Below, piece by piece: positions 56,476-64,000 of a stretch of 64,000 bases of DNA (the first letter of the stretch is position 1; every line of letters starts with the position of its first letter). The translations under genes and the position numbers were made by a program. Source of the stretch: Lasioglossum baleicum (Eukaryota; Arthropoda; Insecta; Hymenoptera; Halictidae); the NCBI RefSeq assembly GCF_051020765.1, contig NW_027469123.1, forward strand, positions 744,001 through 808,000. The letters run 5' to 3'. The notes below the pieces were generated by a model. It saw only the letters and a list, made by a program, of their open reading frames with translations, had not been told where the DNA came from and searched no databases.

Positions 56476-56788
56476 TCAATGCAACGGGCGTTGCACATTT
56501 GGCTCCTCAACTTCAATTCTTCCAGCACCCGGATTTTGCAGTGGAGGAGGTGGTGGTGGTGGCTGTAAAGCAAGCGGTTGTGGTGGTGGTGGCGGCTCAC
56601 AGCTCGCTGAGGTGCCCGGTGAGGGAGGCGGCCCCACTAGCATCACCTCCATTTTTTGTAATAAGTCTGGAATACAAAAAAATAGCAAACATCATTGATG
56701 AATAAAAAAAAAAATTATTTGCAGGAGGTATGATGAGTGTTAATATTATATACGTACTCGATACCTCTTCATTTGTATTAGGTTCCAT
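56476..56788 (-). CDS. Candidate two-exon proline-rich small protein
   Basis: On the minus strand a short first exon (56758-56788, start MEPNTNEEVS) can be joined to 56476-56666 across a 91-nt AT-rich intron with GTACGT donor and TTCCAG acceptor. The product would be about 73 residues with two polyproline runs and end VQRPLH. Splice signals and frame fit, but the region is low complexity, no homologue is recognised and surrounding DNA is full of transposons. It could be a chance frame, or the first exons of a longer gene continuing to lower coordinates. Confidence 0.2.
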
Positions 56789-57145
56789 TTTTTTTTACAA
56801 ATTGCTATTTTTTTCAATCTGAAAAAATAAACATGTTTATAAATAACGATGATTTATAAAATATATCGAATAAATAAAAAACACTAAGAATATGTAAATT
56901 CACCCTATTGGAATATAAAAAAATAACTTCTTTCTTTTCATTATTTTTCTACGGACTTTCACCAACATATTCGTGACATTTTTATAATGCAAAATGATAC
57001 CAAATATGATATAATTCCGATGATATTTTTTACTTGTGTAATGGACAATTATAGTTTCGAGCGCAAGGAAGGATAGCGCATGGGAAAGATAGAGACGCCG
57101 AGAGTCGCAGTCGGCGGCTCAGTTCAACGGCTCGCGCGTCCTCAC
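56789..57145. other. Repeat-derived DNA, target of a hAT MITE
   Basis: 56950-57060 resembles 34283-34350 and 10085-10200 (TTTCACCAACATATTCGTG and GATATAATTCCGATGATATT words). No gene. Confidence 0.4.
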
Positions 57146-57376
57146 CAGGCTTGCCATATTCCGCGCGTGCCAGGCCCCTTACCGCTGCGCCCCTCGCCAC
57201 GGTACTACGCTGAGCCCGCCCCACTCTTCCCACTAACACTGACGCGTACCGCTAACTTAGCTTGCTCCACGCGGTACGCGTCAGTGTAGTGGGAAGAGTG
57301 GGGCGGGCTCAGCTTAGTACCGCGGCGAGGGGCGCAGCGGTAAGGGGCCTGGCACGCGCGGAATATGGCAAGCCTG
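57146..57376. mobile_element. hAT-type MITE, 231 bp, 8-bp TSD GTCCTCAC
   Basis: Ends start CAGGCTTGCCATATTCCGCG and its complement; arms of about 100 bp form a near-perfect hairpin. GTCCTCAC flanks it at 57138-57145 and 57377-57384. The uninterrupted target order survives in a relative at about 34200-34240. Confidence 0.9.
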
Positions 57377-57478
57377 GTCCTCACAATGCAATATCAACGA
57401 ATAACTTTTTTATTATTACTTATTTCTTTAGTATAGAACTTATTTTAATAGATTTGTGTCATTTTTTCTGATTAAAAT

Positions 57479-58675
57479 TGTAACATCCTGGTTTCGTCGA
57501 CACATCCGGAGACTTCCTCTTCGTCCTTATAGCTCGCCGATCCAGAGTTCAATGTTCAACGAGAGGAAAATGTCGATGGGGAACTGGACGTGATACGCGG
57601 GTTTCGAAATAACGACACAGGCGGTTTCACTGACGATGCTCGCTACCGGCGCGTTCGCGAACGCGGTTTTCAGGATTCGCTCCTCGCGAATGTTCACTCG
57701 TTAACCGCGACTTTCGGAGACGAGTACGCGTATCTTTTCTCGTACGCGGCGCGCACGTATTTCAGGTCGGGTAACGGGAAAACCAGGACGGTCGGGAAAT
57801 CCCTGCCCGAGTCAGGTCGGTCGGATATGCGACGTGGCGGTTCGCCGTGCGCCGTAATCCTCTCGGGCAGTTCTACGTCGACGAGTGATGGTTCATCGTG
57901 CTCGTCGATCGTTCTTGTCGGCGGTACGCCTTAACAAGCTCGCTGGTGGTACACCTTGGCGAGGAGAGTGACGGTACGTCGTGCTCTAACTATGCTACAG
58001 GAACAGGGTCGTGTCGGGAACGGAGAAGGGCTCCCTGCCTGAGTCGTGTCGGTCGGATTTCAACGTGGTGGTTCACCGTGGTGGTTCACCGTGCGTTTAC
58101 GTCCTCTCAGGCGGTTCTACGGCGACGAGCGATGGTTCATCGTGCTCGTCGTTCGTTCTCGTGGACGGTACGTCTTGACGAGATGGCTGGTGGTACACCT
58201 TGGCCCTTCAGGGTGGCGGTACGCCTTACCCTGCTGCGGTGGAACGTAGTTCGTCACCGGTGGAATACCTCCATGGAACGGGAACAATAGTTGACAAAAT
58301 GGCGGTACGCCGTATTTGGCTCGGTGGAACGTGGTTCTTCACCGGAAGGGATACTTACGGGGATACTAATCGTAACGATCCTCTCTGGGTATCGTCTCGG
58401 CTAAGAAGGCTCTCCCGGGGTCGTGTGGCGCCTTTTATAGATGTGATCTCGGCTTCGAGACTGTTCTTCGCCGTTTCTCCTACGCGTGGGGGAAACACTG
58501 TCGCCTCCTTCCCGTCGGTATCGGTTTCGTGGCGCGGTGGTCGCGCGGCGCGGGGCGCGTATCGGTGGTGCGCGACGGTTCGGTTCGGTCCCTTTCGGCT
58601 CGGTTCGGTTCGTTTCGGCGCGCCTTGATACCCGGTTCTACTCGTAACAGGCCTGCCCGGTGCAGGTATGTTACA
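57479..58675 (-). repeat. 3' LTR of the GC-rich Gypsy element (1197 bp)
   Basis: The ends are TGTAACAT and ATGTTACA, a perfect 8-bp inverted end, with the polypurine tract exactly at the inner edge. The partner LTR is outside the window, so identity and target duplication cannot be checked. It contains about 13 short hairpins between 57830 and 58344. Confidence 0.9.
57830..58344 (-). repeat. Array of about 13 GTA-loop hairpins in the LTR
   Basis: Each unit, read on the plus strand, has an outer stem of 3-5 bp, one unpaired base, a 4-bp inner stem, a loop GTA/GTT/GTG, the inner complement, three unpaired bases (TTA, TTG, GTG and similar) and the outer complement. Examples: 57914-57938 outer CTTGT/ACAAG, inner GGCG/CGCC; 57939-57963 outer CTCGC/GCGAG, inner GGTG/CACC; 58158-58182 outer CTCGT/ACGAG, inner GACG/CGTC; 58209-58233 outer CAGGG/CCCTG, inner GGCG/CGCC; 58237-58259 outer CGGT/ACCG, inner GAAC/GTTC. 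Others lie at 57830-57854, 57881-57905, 57965-57987, 58062-58097, 58125-58149, 58185-58205, 58295-58318 and 58322-58344. Confidence 0.88.
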
Positions 58676-58690
58676 CCCCCCTCCCCCTTC
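58676..58690 (-). other. Polypurine tract
   Basis: On the element strand GAAGGGGGAGGGGGG directly precedes the 3' LTR, the expected plus-strand primer. Confidence 0.93.
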
Positions 58691-59312
58691 GGAAAAAAGA
58701 CGAGCGCGCGGCAGCGAGACTTTTTTATTAATCCAAAAGCAACGCACTGGTAATCACAGGCCTTAACAATCCATCTTATCGGTATATACATCTCGCAGGT
58801 ACTCGTTTGTAACAATCACAATATTCTGTAACTTATGGTTTACGTAGAAAAGATACTCTTTGGTCCCCGGTCTACGGTACCTCCTTTCAACCTACTCTAA
58901 ATTTAACCCTAACGTACATGGTTCCTGGCTAGCCAGTGATAGGTGACAAAACTATAGTGCCGTGGCGGTAAAAGATGAAAGAAAACAAAAGAAAAACGCG
59001 TATGGTGGGGGCTTTACTGCAAGGGAAGTGTCCCTGCTTTGCAAATAACAAAAATTACCATTTTACGCGGCGTTCGAAACTACTCCTAAACTATGCTCTT
59101 AACCTACTATTATGTCTAACGCGTCAGTGAAAAAAAAAACTAATCTAACGTCCTTAACCTACCGCATCCCTGTACGGGTTTTAGGGTCGCGGTGCGCGTT
59201 ACCCCTTCTCTCTGGCATATCCCGGTACGGGTTTACAAGGCCGCGGTACGCGTTACCTTTCTGTGCATCGGGCGTCCCGGTACGGGGTTAAGGCCGCGGT
59301 ACGCGTTACCTT
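58691..59312 (-). other. 3' UTR with three more GTA-type hairpins
   Basis: Non-coding between pol stop and polypurine tract. Three hairpins of the LTR architecture lie at 59184-59204 (outer GGG/CCC, loop GTG), 59237-59259 and 59290-59312 (both outer AAGG/CCTT, inner CGCG/CGCG, loop GTA). The last abuts the stop codon. CCCGGTACGGG words alternate with them. Confidence 0.85.
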
Positions 59313-62300
59313 TCATGTCCTACCGGGTCCGGTCGATGCTGGTGTTCGGCGTTGACATCTGCGGAGTCGTCCTGCTCGGTCGAAATGGAGTTTCCACCGC
59401 TCCTCCCCCGCCTCTGCCAGGAACTGTTTGGTGGCGATGAGTGCCACCGGCACCTCTACCCGGCGTCCTGTTGGCAGCTGGAACCACTGCATTTCTCCTC
59501 CCCGGTGGCGCCCTTGATACCGTATGGGCGGCAGGGCCCTCGGTGCCCGTTGCCAGGGTGTCACCGGGTGGCCATCGTTCCCTGGTCTCTCCTCTGTCGG
59601 CACCTCGGGGAAGACGGTTCCTGCTGGCGGCTGGTAGTGCCGACTCCTCCTCGTGTCCCTCCTGCCGCTACTCATCGCGGCGGTGGGCTCCAGCGGTGTT
59701 GGCGGCGGTAATGCCGCGTTCCGTCGCCACTCCGAGACGGGCCACTTCCCCGCGTTTGGCCGGTACGCCTGGCGCGGGTGGCGTAGCGGTGGCGTCCTGG
59801 GCGCGATGGAGAGTCGCTCCAGTTCGCGCCAGATCGGGACCGGTAGGTCCAGCGGGCCCGGTGGCAGCCTCCGTGGGTCCGGTCGGGTCCGGATTGTTGC
59901 TGGTCTGGCGTCGCGTGCCCCGAACAACGGGCCCTCTCGGGTCGGTGGTGGTGCCTCGCCTGGAAGCGCCGGTGGTGGCGGCGGAGGTGCCATGACGGTG
60001 GCCGCGATGCCCGGCGCGTCCTCCGACCAGTGTGTCAGAGGTGGGGGTGCGGTGGTGCGGCTCTTCTTCCGTGGTCTCGTGCTCGGCCTCTTCCCTTTCG
60101 GGGCCTCGGTTGGTGGCCACCATGACGACACGTTTGATGGTGCCGGTAGCGTCAGGAAGGGCTCGTGCCCTGCCAGTACCCGGTGCTCCTCTATTGTCAG
60201 GGTCTTTGCCGACTCTACGGACGCGTTGCTCGCGTCGGAGCTAGACCGTGGCCGGATCTGCCCCCGTATTTCCGTTGGTCCCCAGGTAACCGGTCGTATC
60301 GCCCGGGTGTCTTCCGTGTCCATCGGCTGGTGGTCGCCCGGCGCGCCGGTGAAGCCGACCGTTGCCGTGATGCTGTCCCCTTGCGGTCGCCCTGGTACGA
60401 CTGGTCTCGGCCGGGTGTGGGTCCTGGTCGTCGCCATCTCCAGCGACGGCGTTTCGGTGTCGGTGGTCGGTGTTCCCTTGGCGGTTACCACCGCCGATAC
60501 TGGTGGTGCCGTGACCTCGATTGGTAACAACGTGGTCCCGTCCGGGGTCACCGGTGCCGTCGGAGTCGGCTCTACGGTGGTCTCGGGTGCTGTTGTCGGA
60601 GCCGGTTGCGGTGGCGGTGTCCCGTCGTACCTCTGGTCGGGATCCGGTAGCGGCCGGGTCGCGGCCGACGGTGTCGGGGTTGCGGCCGGTGACCTCTGGT
60701 TGACCTCCGGCGGTGTTACCTCCTCGCCCAGTACCATGGGTTGCGGAGCCAGGTGCTCCGGGGTGGCGGGCGTCCGTGGCCGACTGTCGTCGTCCCCTAC
60801 GACGGCGTACAACGCGTTCAGCTCGGCGTAGAAATCGTCCTCCATGCTTCCTGGTGGTCTCGTCCGTCTTTGGATTGGCCTAGGACAAAAATCAACACTC
60901 CCAATTACTTTCCTCGGTCGACCTCGTCGACGTGTGGTCGGGGTGGCCGCGGTGGCATCCGTCGGCGCCCGGTTCTGCTCCGCGTAGGCGGGTGGCCCCG
61001 GGCTATCACCGGCTCCCCCTTCGTGACCGTCCGAGCCCCGGTCGGGCTCAGTTTCGGGTTTGAGGTCCTGCACATGAATGTGCCGAACCCAGCGCCGACT
61101 TGTGTCGCGTAGGTCAACGATTACCGGTGACACGATTCGGCCGACCGTATACGGGCCGCTGTATTTCGGCGACAGTTTGGCGGCAATGCCCGCTCCCTTA
61201 TCGGACAACATGTGTTCCTTTTTCCACACCATGTCCCCGACCGCCGGTCTCCAGTCTCTTCGGCGTAGGTTATAATAATGTTCCTGTCGGCCGAATGCCT
61301 GTGCCAGGTGTAGCCTCGCCAGTTCCTGTGCGTCTCGGAGGTTTCTCCAACGTTGTTGCGGCGGTGTCGTCGATTCATCGGGTTCTGGCTGTCCTGGGAT
61401 CCGCAATTCTCGTCCCTGGTTCAAGTACGCTGGGCTGTAACCGGTGGCCTCGTGTCGGGCGGTGTTGATCGCGAACCTGGCCTCATCCAACTTCTCGTCC
61501 CACCGGTTGTGGTGGTTCCCGGTGTACTGTGCCAGCATCGTCTTTACGACTTTGTTCGCCCTTTCGACCGGGTTACAGTGGGGGGCGTATGGCGGCGTCC
61601 TCCGGTGTTCAATGCCAGCTGCATGCAGGAGTGCAGTGAATGGTTCGCCTATGAATTGTCGGCCGTTGTCCGAGATGATTACCTTCGGCGCCCCATGACG
61701 TAATATGACCTCCTTCTGCACGGCGGCGGCAACTGCGGTACTGGTGGCTTTTCGGAGCGCCGTGAGTTCTACCCACTTCGTGAATCTGTCTAGGATAACT
61801 AGTAGCCAGATGTGGCCTTGGCGCGACCTTGGCAGCGGTCCGACCAGGTCGACTGATACCGTGTGCCACGGTTGTGTTCCGGGGTTCGCGTGCAGGAGTC
61901 CTGGCGGCGGTTTCGGCGGGGTCTTGTACCGCTGGCAATTGTTGCAGTTTCGCACGTAACGTGCGACTTCTCTGAACATCCCCGGCCAATAAAAGTATTT
62001 GGCGACCCGTACTATTGTCTTGGCCAGCCCCAGGTGTCCCGCGGTCGGGTCGTCGTGGAACTTCTTGAGGATCGCCTCCCGTTCTCCTGTCGGTACACAT
62101 AGTTTCCACGCGTTGCTGGTCTCCGGTTCGTTATAGTCTAACTGGTGCAGTATTCGGCGGTAGAGTTTTCCTTCCCTGAGCTGGAATTCTGGTACGGCGG
62201 CGGGGTTCTTTTTCGCCTCCTCGACTTTCTTTGTGTACCACGTGTCCCTCCGGGGTTTCGGTCCGAGCAGGCTAACGCCAGGTGCGTGCTCGATTCTGGA

Positions 62301-64000
62301 TAGGGCGTCGGCCACGTGGTTCAGCTTTCCCGGGCGGTACTTGACGTCGAAGTCATATTGCTGTAATTCGAGGGCCCACCTCGCTAGTCGTCCTGTCGGA
62401 TTATCAATCTGTCGCATCCAGCGGAGCGCCTGGTGATCGGTGACGACGGTGAAGCGGTACCCCTCGAGGTATGGTTTCATTTTACGGATGCCCCAGAGTA
62501 CTGCCAGGCATTCTTTCTCGGTGGCGCTGTAATTCCTTTCTGGTTTGCTCATCGTGTGACTGGCGTACGCAATGACCCGTTCTTCGGCGTCGTCGCCCTG
62601 CGTGAGTACGGCGCCCAGGCCGTGGTCACTGGCGTCCGTTTGTAACGTAAACGGTCGCGTGAAGTCCGGGCATGCGAGTACCGGTGCGGTGACTAGCTTT
62701 CTCTTCATTGTCTGGAACGCTTTCTCCTCGGCTTCGGTCCATCGCCACTTCGCGTTCTTCCGGGTGAGTTGCGAAATCGGCTTCATGATTTCCGCGAAGT
62801 TGGGCACGAACCTCCGGTACCACGATGCCATTCCGTGGAAGCGTCGTACTTCGCGGATCGTTTTTGGCGCTGGGAACTGTGCGATGGCACTTGTTTTCTC
62901 CGGGTCGGTACGGATCCCTTGCTGGTCCACTATGTGTCCCAGGTACCTCAGGCTGCTGACGCAGAACCGGCATTTCTCCGGGTTTAGTCTCAGCCCGGCA
63001 GCTCGGAGCCGCCGGAACACTTCCCGTAAATGCTCCCGGTGTTCTTCGAGGGTGGCACTGACGATAATGATGTCGTCCAGGTAGGCGAACGCGTACGGCT
63101 CCAACTCGGGGCCGATGACGCGGTCGAGCAATCGTTGGAACGTCGCGGGGGCGGAGTGTAGGCCGAACGGCATGACCCTGAACTGGAACAGGCCCTTTCC
63201 GGGAACCGTGAAGGCGGTGAGCGGTCGGCTAGTGGCCTCCAGTGGTACTTGCCAATAGCCGCTCTTCAGGTCTAATGTCGTCAGGAATTTTGCTCCCCGG
63301 AGTTTGTCGAGGGTGGCCTGTATGTGTGGTAGCGGGTAGGCGTCCTTCTCTGTTCTCTCGTTGAGGCGGCGGAAGTCCACGCAGAACCGTGGTTTCCCGT
63401 CCTTTTTCTTCACTACCACCACCGGTGAACTCCAGGGGCTACTGGAGGGTTCGATCACCCCTTCGGTTAGCATCTTTTCGACCTCCTCGTTAATGATGGT
63501 CTGCATCGCCGGATTCCGGGGCTGGTACCGCTGTTTGAGCGGTGTCTCGTCTAGCAATTTAATCCGGTGTTCGGTCAGGGTGGTGCGGCCCGGGACATCG
63601 TTGAACAGTTTCATTTCGGTGCCCAGGAACCTTTCGAACTCGCTTCTGTCCGCTTCCCTGGGAACACGGAGGCCCATTTCCTGGCAGGGTTCCGCTCTGC
63701 AGTCGGCGGGCCATGAGGCAACGTTTACTGGCGGTTTCAGTTCCAGCTGGAGTGCTGCGATAGCCTGTATGCCCAGTAACACCGGAGGGCCCATGTTCGG
63801 CAGCACTGTAAAATTCTGTAACCACTCGTAGCCCATGGTACAAAACGGCAGTTGAATGACACCGGTCGGTTGCATTGCGGAACCGTCCGCCAAGCTTATG
63901 CCGTTGGCCGGTGTCGCGGGCCGACGGCCTTCTTGCATCGCCCAGTCGAGTACCTCGGCGTTGATGCTGGAGATCTGTGATCCGGTGTCGAGCAGGGCGT
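59313..64000 (-). CDS. Ty3/Gypsy Pol (partial) with long proline-rich C-terminal tail
   Basis: The frame is open to the window edge, where it reads LLDTGSQ, the protease active site. Then come reverse transcriptase (YLDD at 63072-63083), RNase H (TDAS), the HHCC domain and an integrase core with Asp at 61848-61850, Asp at 61668-61670 and Glu at 61563-61565, exact D35E spacing. A GPY/F-like module (SGPYTVGRI) ends the integrase. Unusually the frame continues nearly 600 residues: a Pro/Thr-rich tail with an AT-hook-like RRRGRPRK near 60930, a basic patch, and a conserved-looking terminal block rich in aromatic and charged residues. Its role is unknown. The tail may aid DNA or chromatin binding; that is inference. 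Confidence 0.93.
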   Translation of the reverse strand, partial: ALLDTGSQISSINAEVLDWAMQEGRRPATPANGISLADGSAMQPTGVIQLPFCTMGYEWLQNFTVLPNMGPPVLLGIQAIAALQLELKPPVNVASWPADCRAEPCQEMGLRVPREADRSEFERFLGTEMKLFNDVPGRTTLTEHRIKLLDETPLKQRYQPRNPAMQTIINEEVEKMLTEGVIEPSSSPWSSPVVVVKKKDGKPRFCVDFRRLNERTEKDAYPLPHIQATLDKLRGAKFLTTLDLKSGYWQVPLEATSRPLTAFTVPGKGLFQFRVMPFGLHSAPATFQRLLDRVIGPELEPYAFAYLDDIIIVSATLEEHREHLREVFRRLRAAGLRLNPEKCRFCVSSLRYLGHIVDQQGIRTDPEKTSAIAQFPAPKTIREVRRFHGMASWYRRFVPNFAEIMKPISQLTRKNAKWRWTEAEEKAFQTMKRKLVTAPVLACPDFTRPFTLQTDASDHGLGAVLTQGDDAEERVIAYASHTMSKPERNYSATEKECLAVLWGIRKMKPYLEGYRFTVVTDHQALRWMRQIDNPTGRLARWALELQQYDFDVKYRPGKLNHVADALSRIEHAPGVSLLGPKPRRDTWYTKKVEEAKKNPAAVPEFQLREGKLYRRILHQLDYNEPETSNAWKLCVPTGEREAILKKFHDDPTAGHLGLAKTIVRVAKYFYWPGMFREVARYVRNCNNCQRYKTPPKPPPGLLHANPGTQPWHTVSVDLVGPLPRSRQGHIWLLVILDRFTKWVELTALRKATSTAVAAAVQKEVILRHGAPKVIISDNGRQFIGEPFTALLHAAGIEHRRTPPYAPHCNPVERANKVVKTMLAQYTGNHHNRWDEKLDEARFAINTARHEATGYSPAYLNQGRELRIPGQPEPDESTTPPQQRWRNLRDAQELARLHLAQAFGRQEHYYNLRRRDWRPAVGDMVWKKEHMLSDKGAGIAAKLSPKYSGPYTVGRIVSPVIVDLRDTSRRWVRHIHVQDLKPETEPDRGSDGHEGGAGDSPGPPAYAEQNRAPTDATAATPTTRRRGRPRKVIGSVDFCPRPIQRRTRPPGSMEDDFYAELNALYAVVGDDDSRPRTPATPEHLAPQPMVLGEEVTPPEVNQRSPAATPTPSAATRPLPDPDQRYDGTPPPQPAPTTAPETTVEPTPTAPVTPDGTTLLPIEVTAPPVSAVVTAKGTPTTDTETPSLEMATTRTHTRPRPVVPGRPQGDSITATVGFTGAPGDHQPMDTEDTRAIRPVTWGPTEIRGQIRPRSSSDASNASVESAKTLTIEEHRVLAGHEPFLTLPAPSNVSSWWPPTEAPKGKRPSTRPRKKSRTTAPPPLTHWSEDAPGIAATVMAPPPPPPALPGEAPPPTREGPLFGARDARPATIRTRPDPRRLPPGPLDLPVPIWRELERLSIAPRTPPLRHPRQAYRPNAGKWPVSEWRRNAALPPPTPLEPTAAMSSGRRDTRRSRHYQPPAGTVFPEVPTEERPGNDGHPVTPWQRAPRALPPIRYQGRHRGGEMQWFQLPTGRRVEVPVALIATKQFLAEAGEERWKLHFDRAGRLRRCQRRTPASTGPGRT

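Larger units (their letters stand above)
57479..64000 (-). mobile_element. GC-rich Ty3/Gypsy retrotransposon, 3' part (continues past window)
   Basis: Visible are the 3' LTR (57479-58675), a polypurine tract, a 3' UTR of about 620 bp and a long pol frame open to the window end. The 5' LTR, primer site, gag and the start of protease lie beyond 64000. Base composition is far more GC-rich than the rest of the window, which suggests a different history from its neighbours. Confidence 0.95.

Noticed and set aside
59441..60831. Long plus-strand frames (up to 392 codons) opposite the GC-rich pol gene
   Set aside because: They are mirror frames of a GC-rich coding sequence; their products are Gly/Arg/Ser-rich without motifs.

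Overview
The window reads as a piece of an insect genome, made almost entirely of transposable elements. The insect call rests on BEL/Pao, Ty3/Gypsy and Helitron proteins of arthropod type and on an AT-rich background; a hymenopteran such as an ant is a guess. I see no bacterial operon, rRNA or tRNA gene and no convincing host gene. The only non-transposon coding candidate is a small two-exon proline-rich frame near 56.5-56.8 kb, at low confidence.

Layout. 1-7126: a young BEL/Pao LTR retrotransposon on the minus strand with an intact 1705-residue polyprotein, a tRNA-Tyr primer site and LTRs that look identical; its left LTR is cut by the window edge. 7127-30150: a nest of non-autonomous DNA transposons. 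One family, called E here (ends CACCGACGAG..., 7-bp target duplications), has inserted into itself repeatedly. The nested copies carry Helitron 3' pieces, a 1.1-kb solo LTR and a second 7-bp-duplication element, called W. 30151-42464: W copies, tandem repeats, a hAT MITE, PIF/Harbinger-like elements, foldback elements and a 1.07-kb solo LTR. 42465 to about 48 kb: a Helitron on the minus strand with a HUH/Y2 Rep reading frame but no helicase core. 48010-53481: a complete Ty3/Gypsy element (identical LTRs, TATA duplication, tRNA-Pro primer site, one 1486-residue frame with a SAP-like N terminus). 53482-57478: foldback elements and MITEs. 57479 to the end: the 3' LTR, 3' UTR and most of pol of a GC-rich Ty3/Gypsy element with an unusual C-terminal tail of nearly 600 residues.

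The most unusual signal is arrays of small two-storey hairpins inside LTR sequences. In the solo LTR at 40081-41150, six hairpins keep the same loops while both stems change by compensatory substitutions. In the GC-rich Gypsy LTR and 3' UTR, about 16 hairpins share another architecture (outer stem, 1-nt/3-nt internal loop, 4-bp inner stem, GTA/GTT/GTG loop) with freely varying paired stems. This pattern suggests selection or copying at the level of a folded nucleic acid. I know of no description of these arrays but could not search.

Boundaries were set by eye from direct and inverted repeats, target duplications and interrupted copies of other repeats. Where both ends could not be seen, the entry says so.
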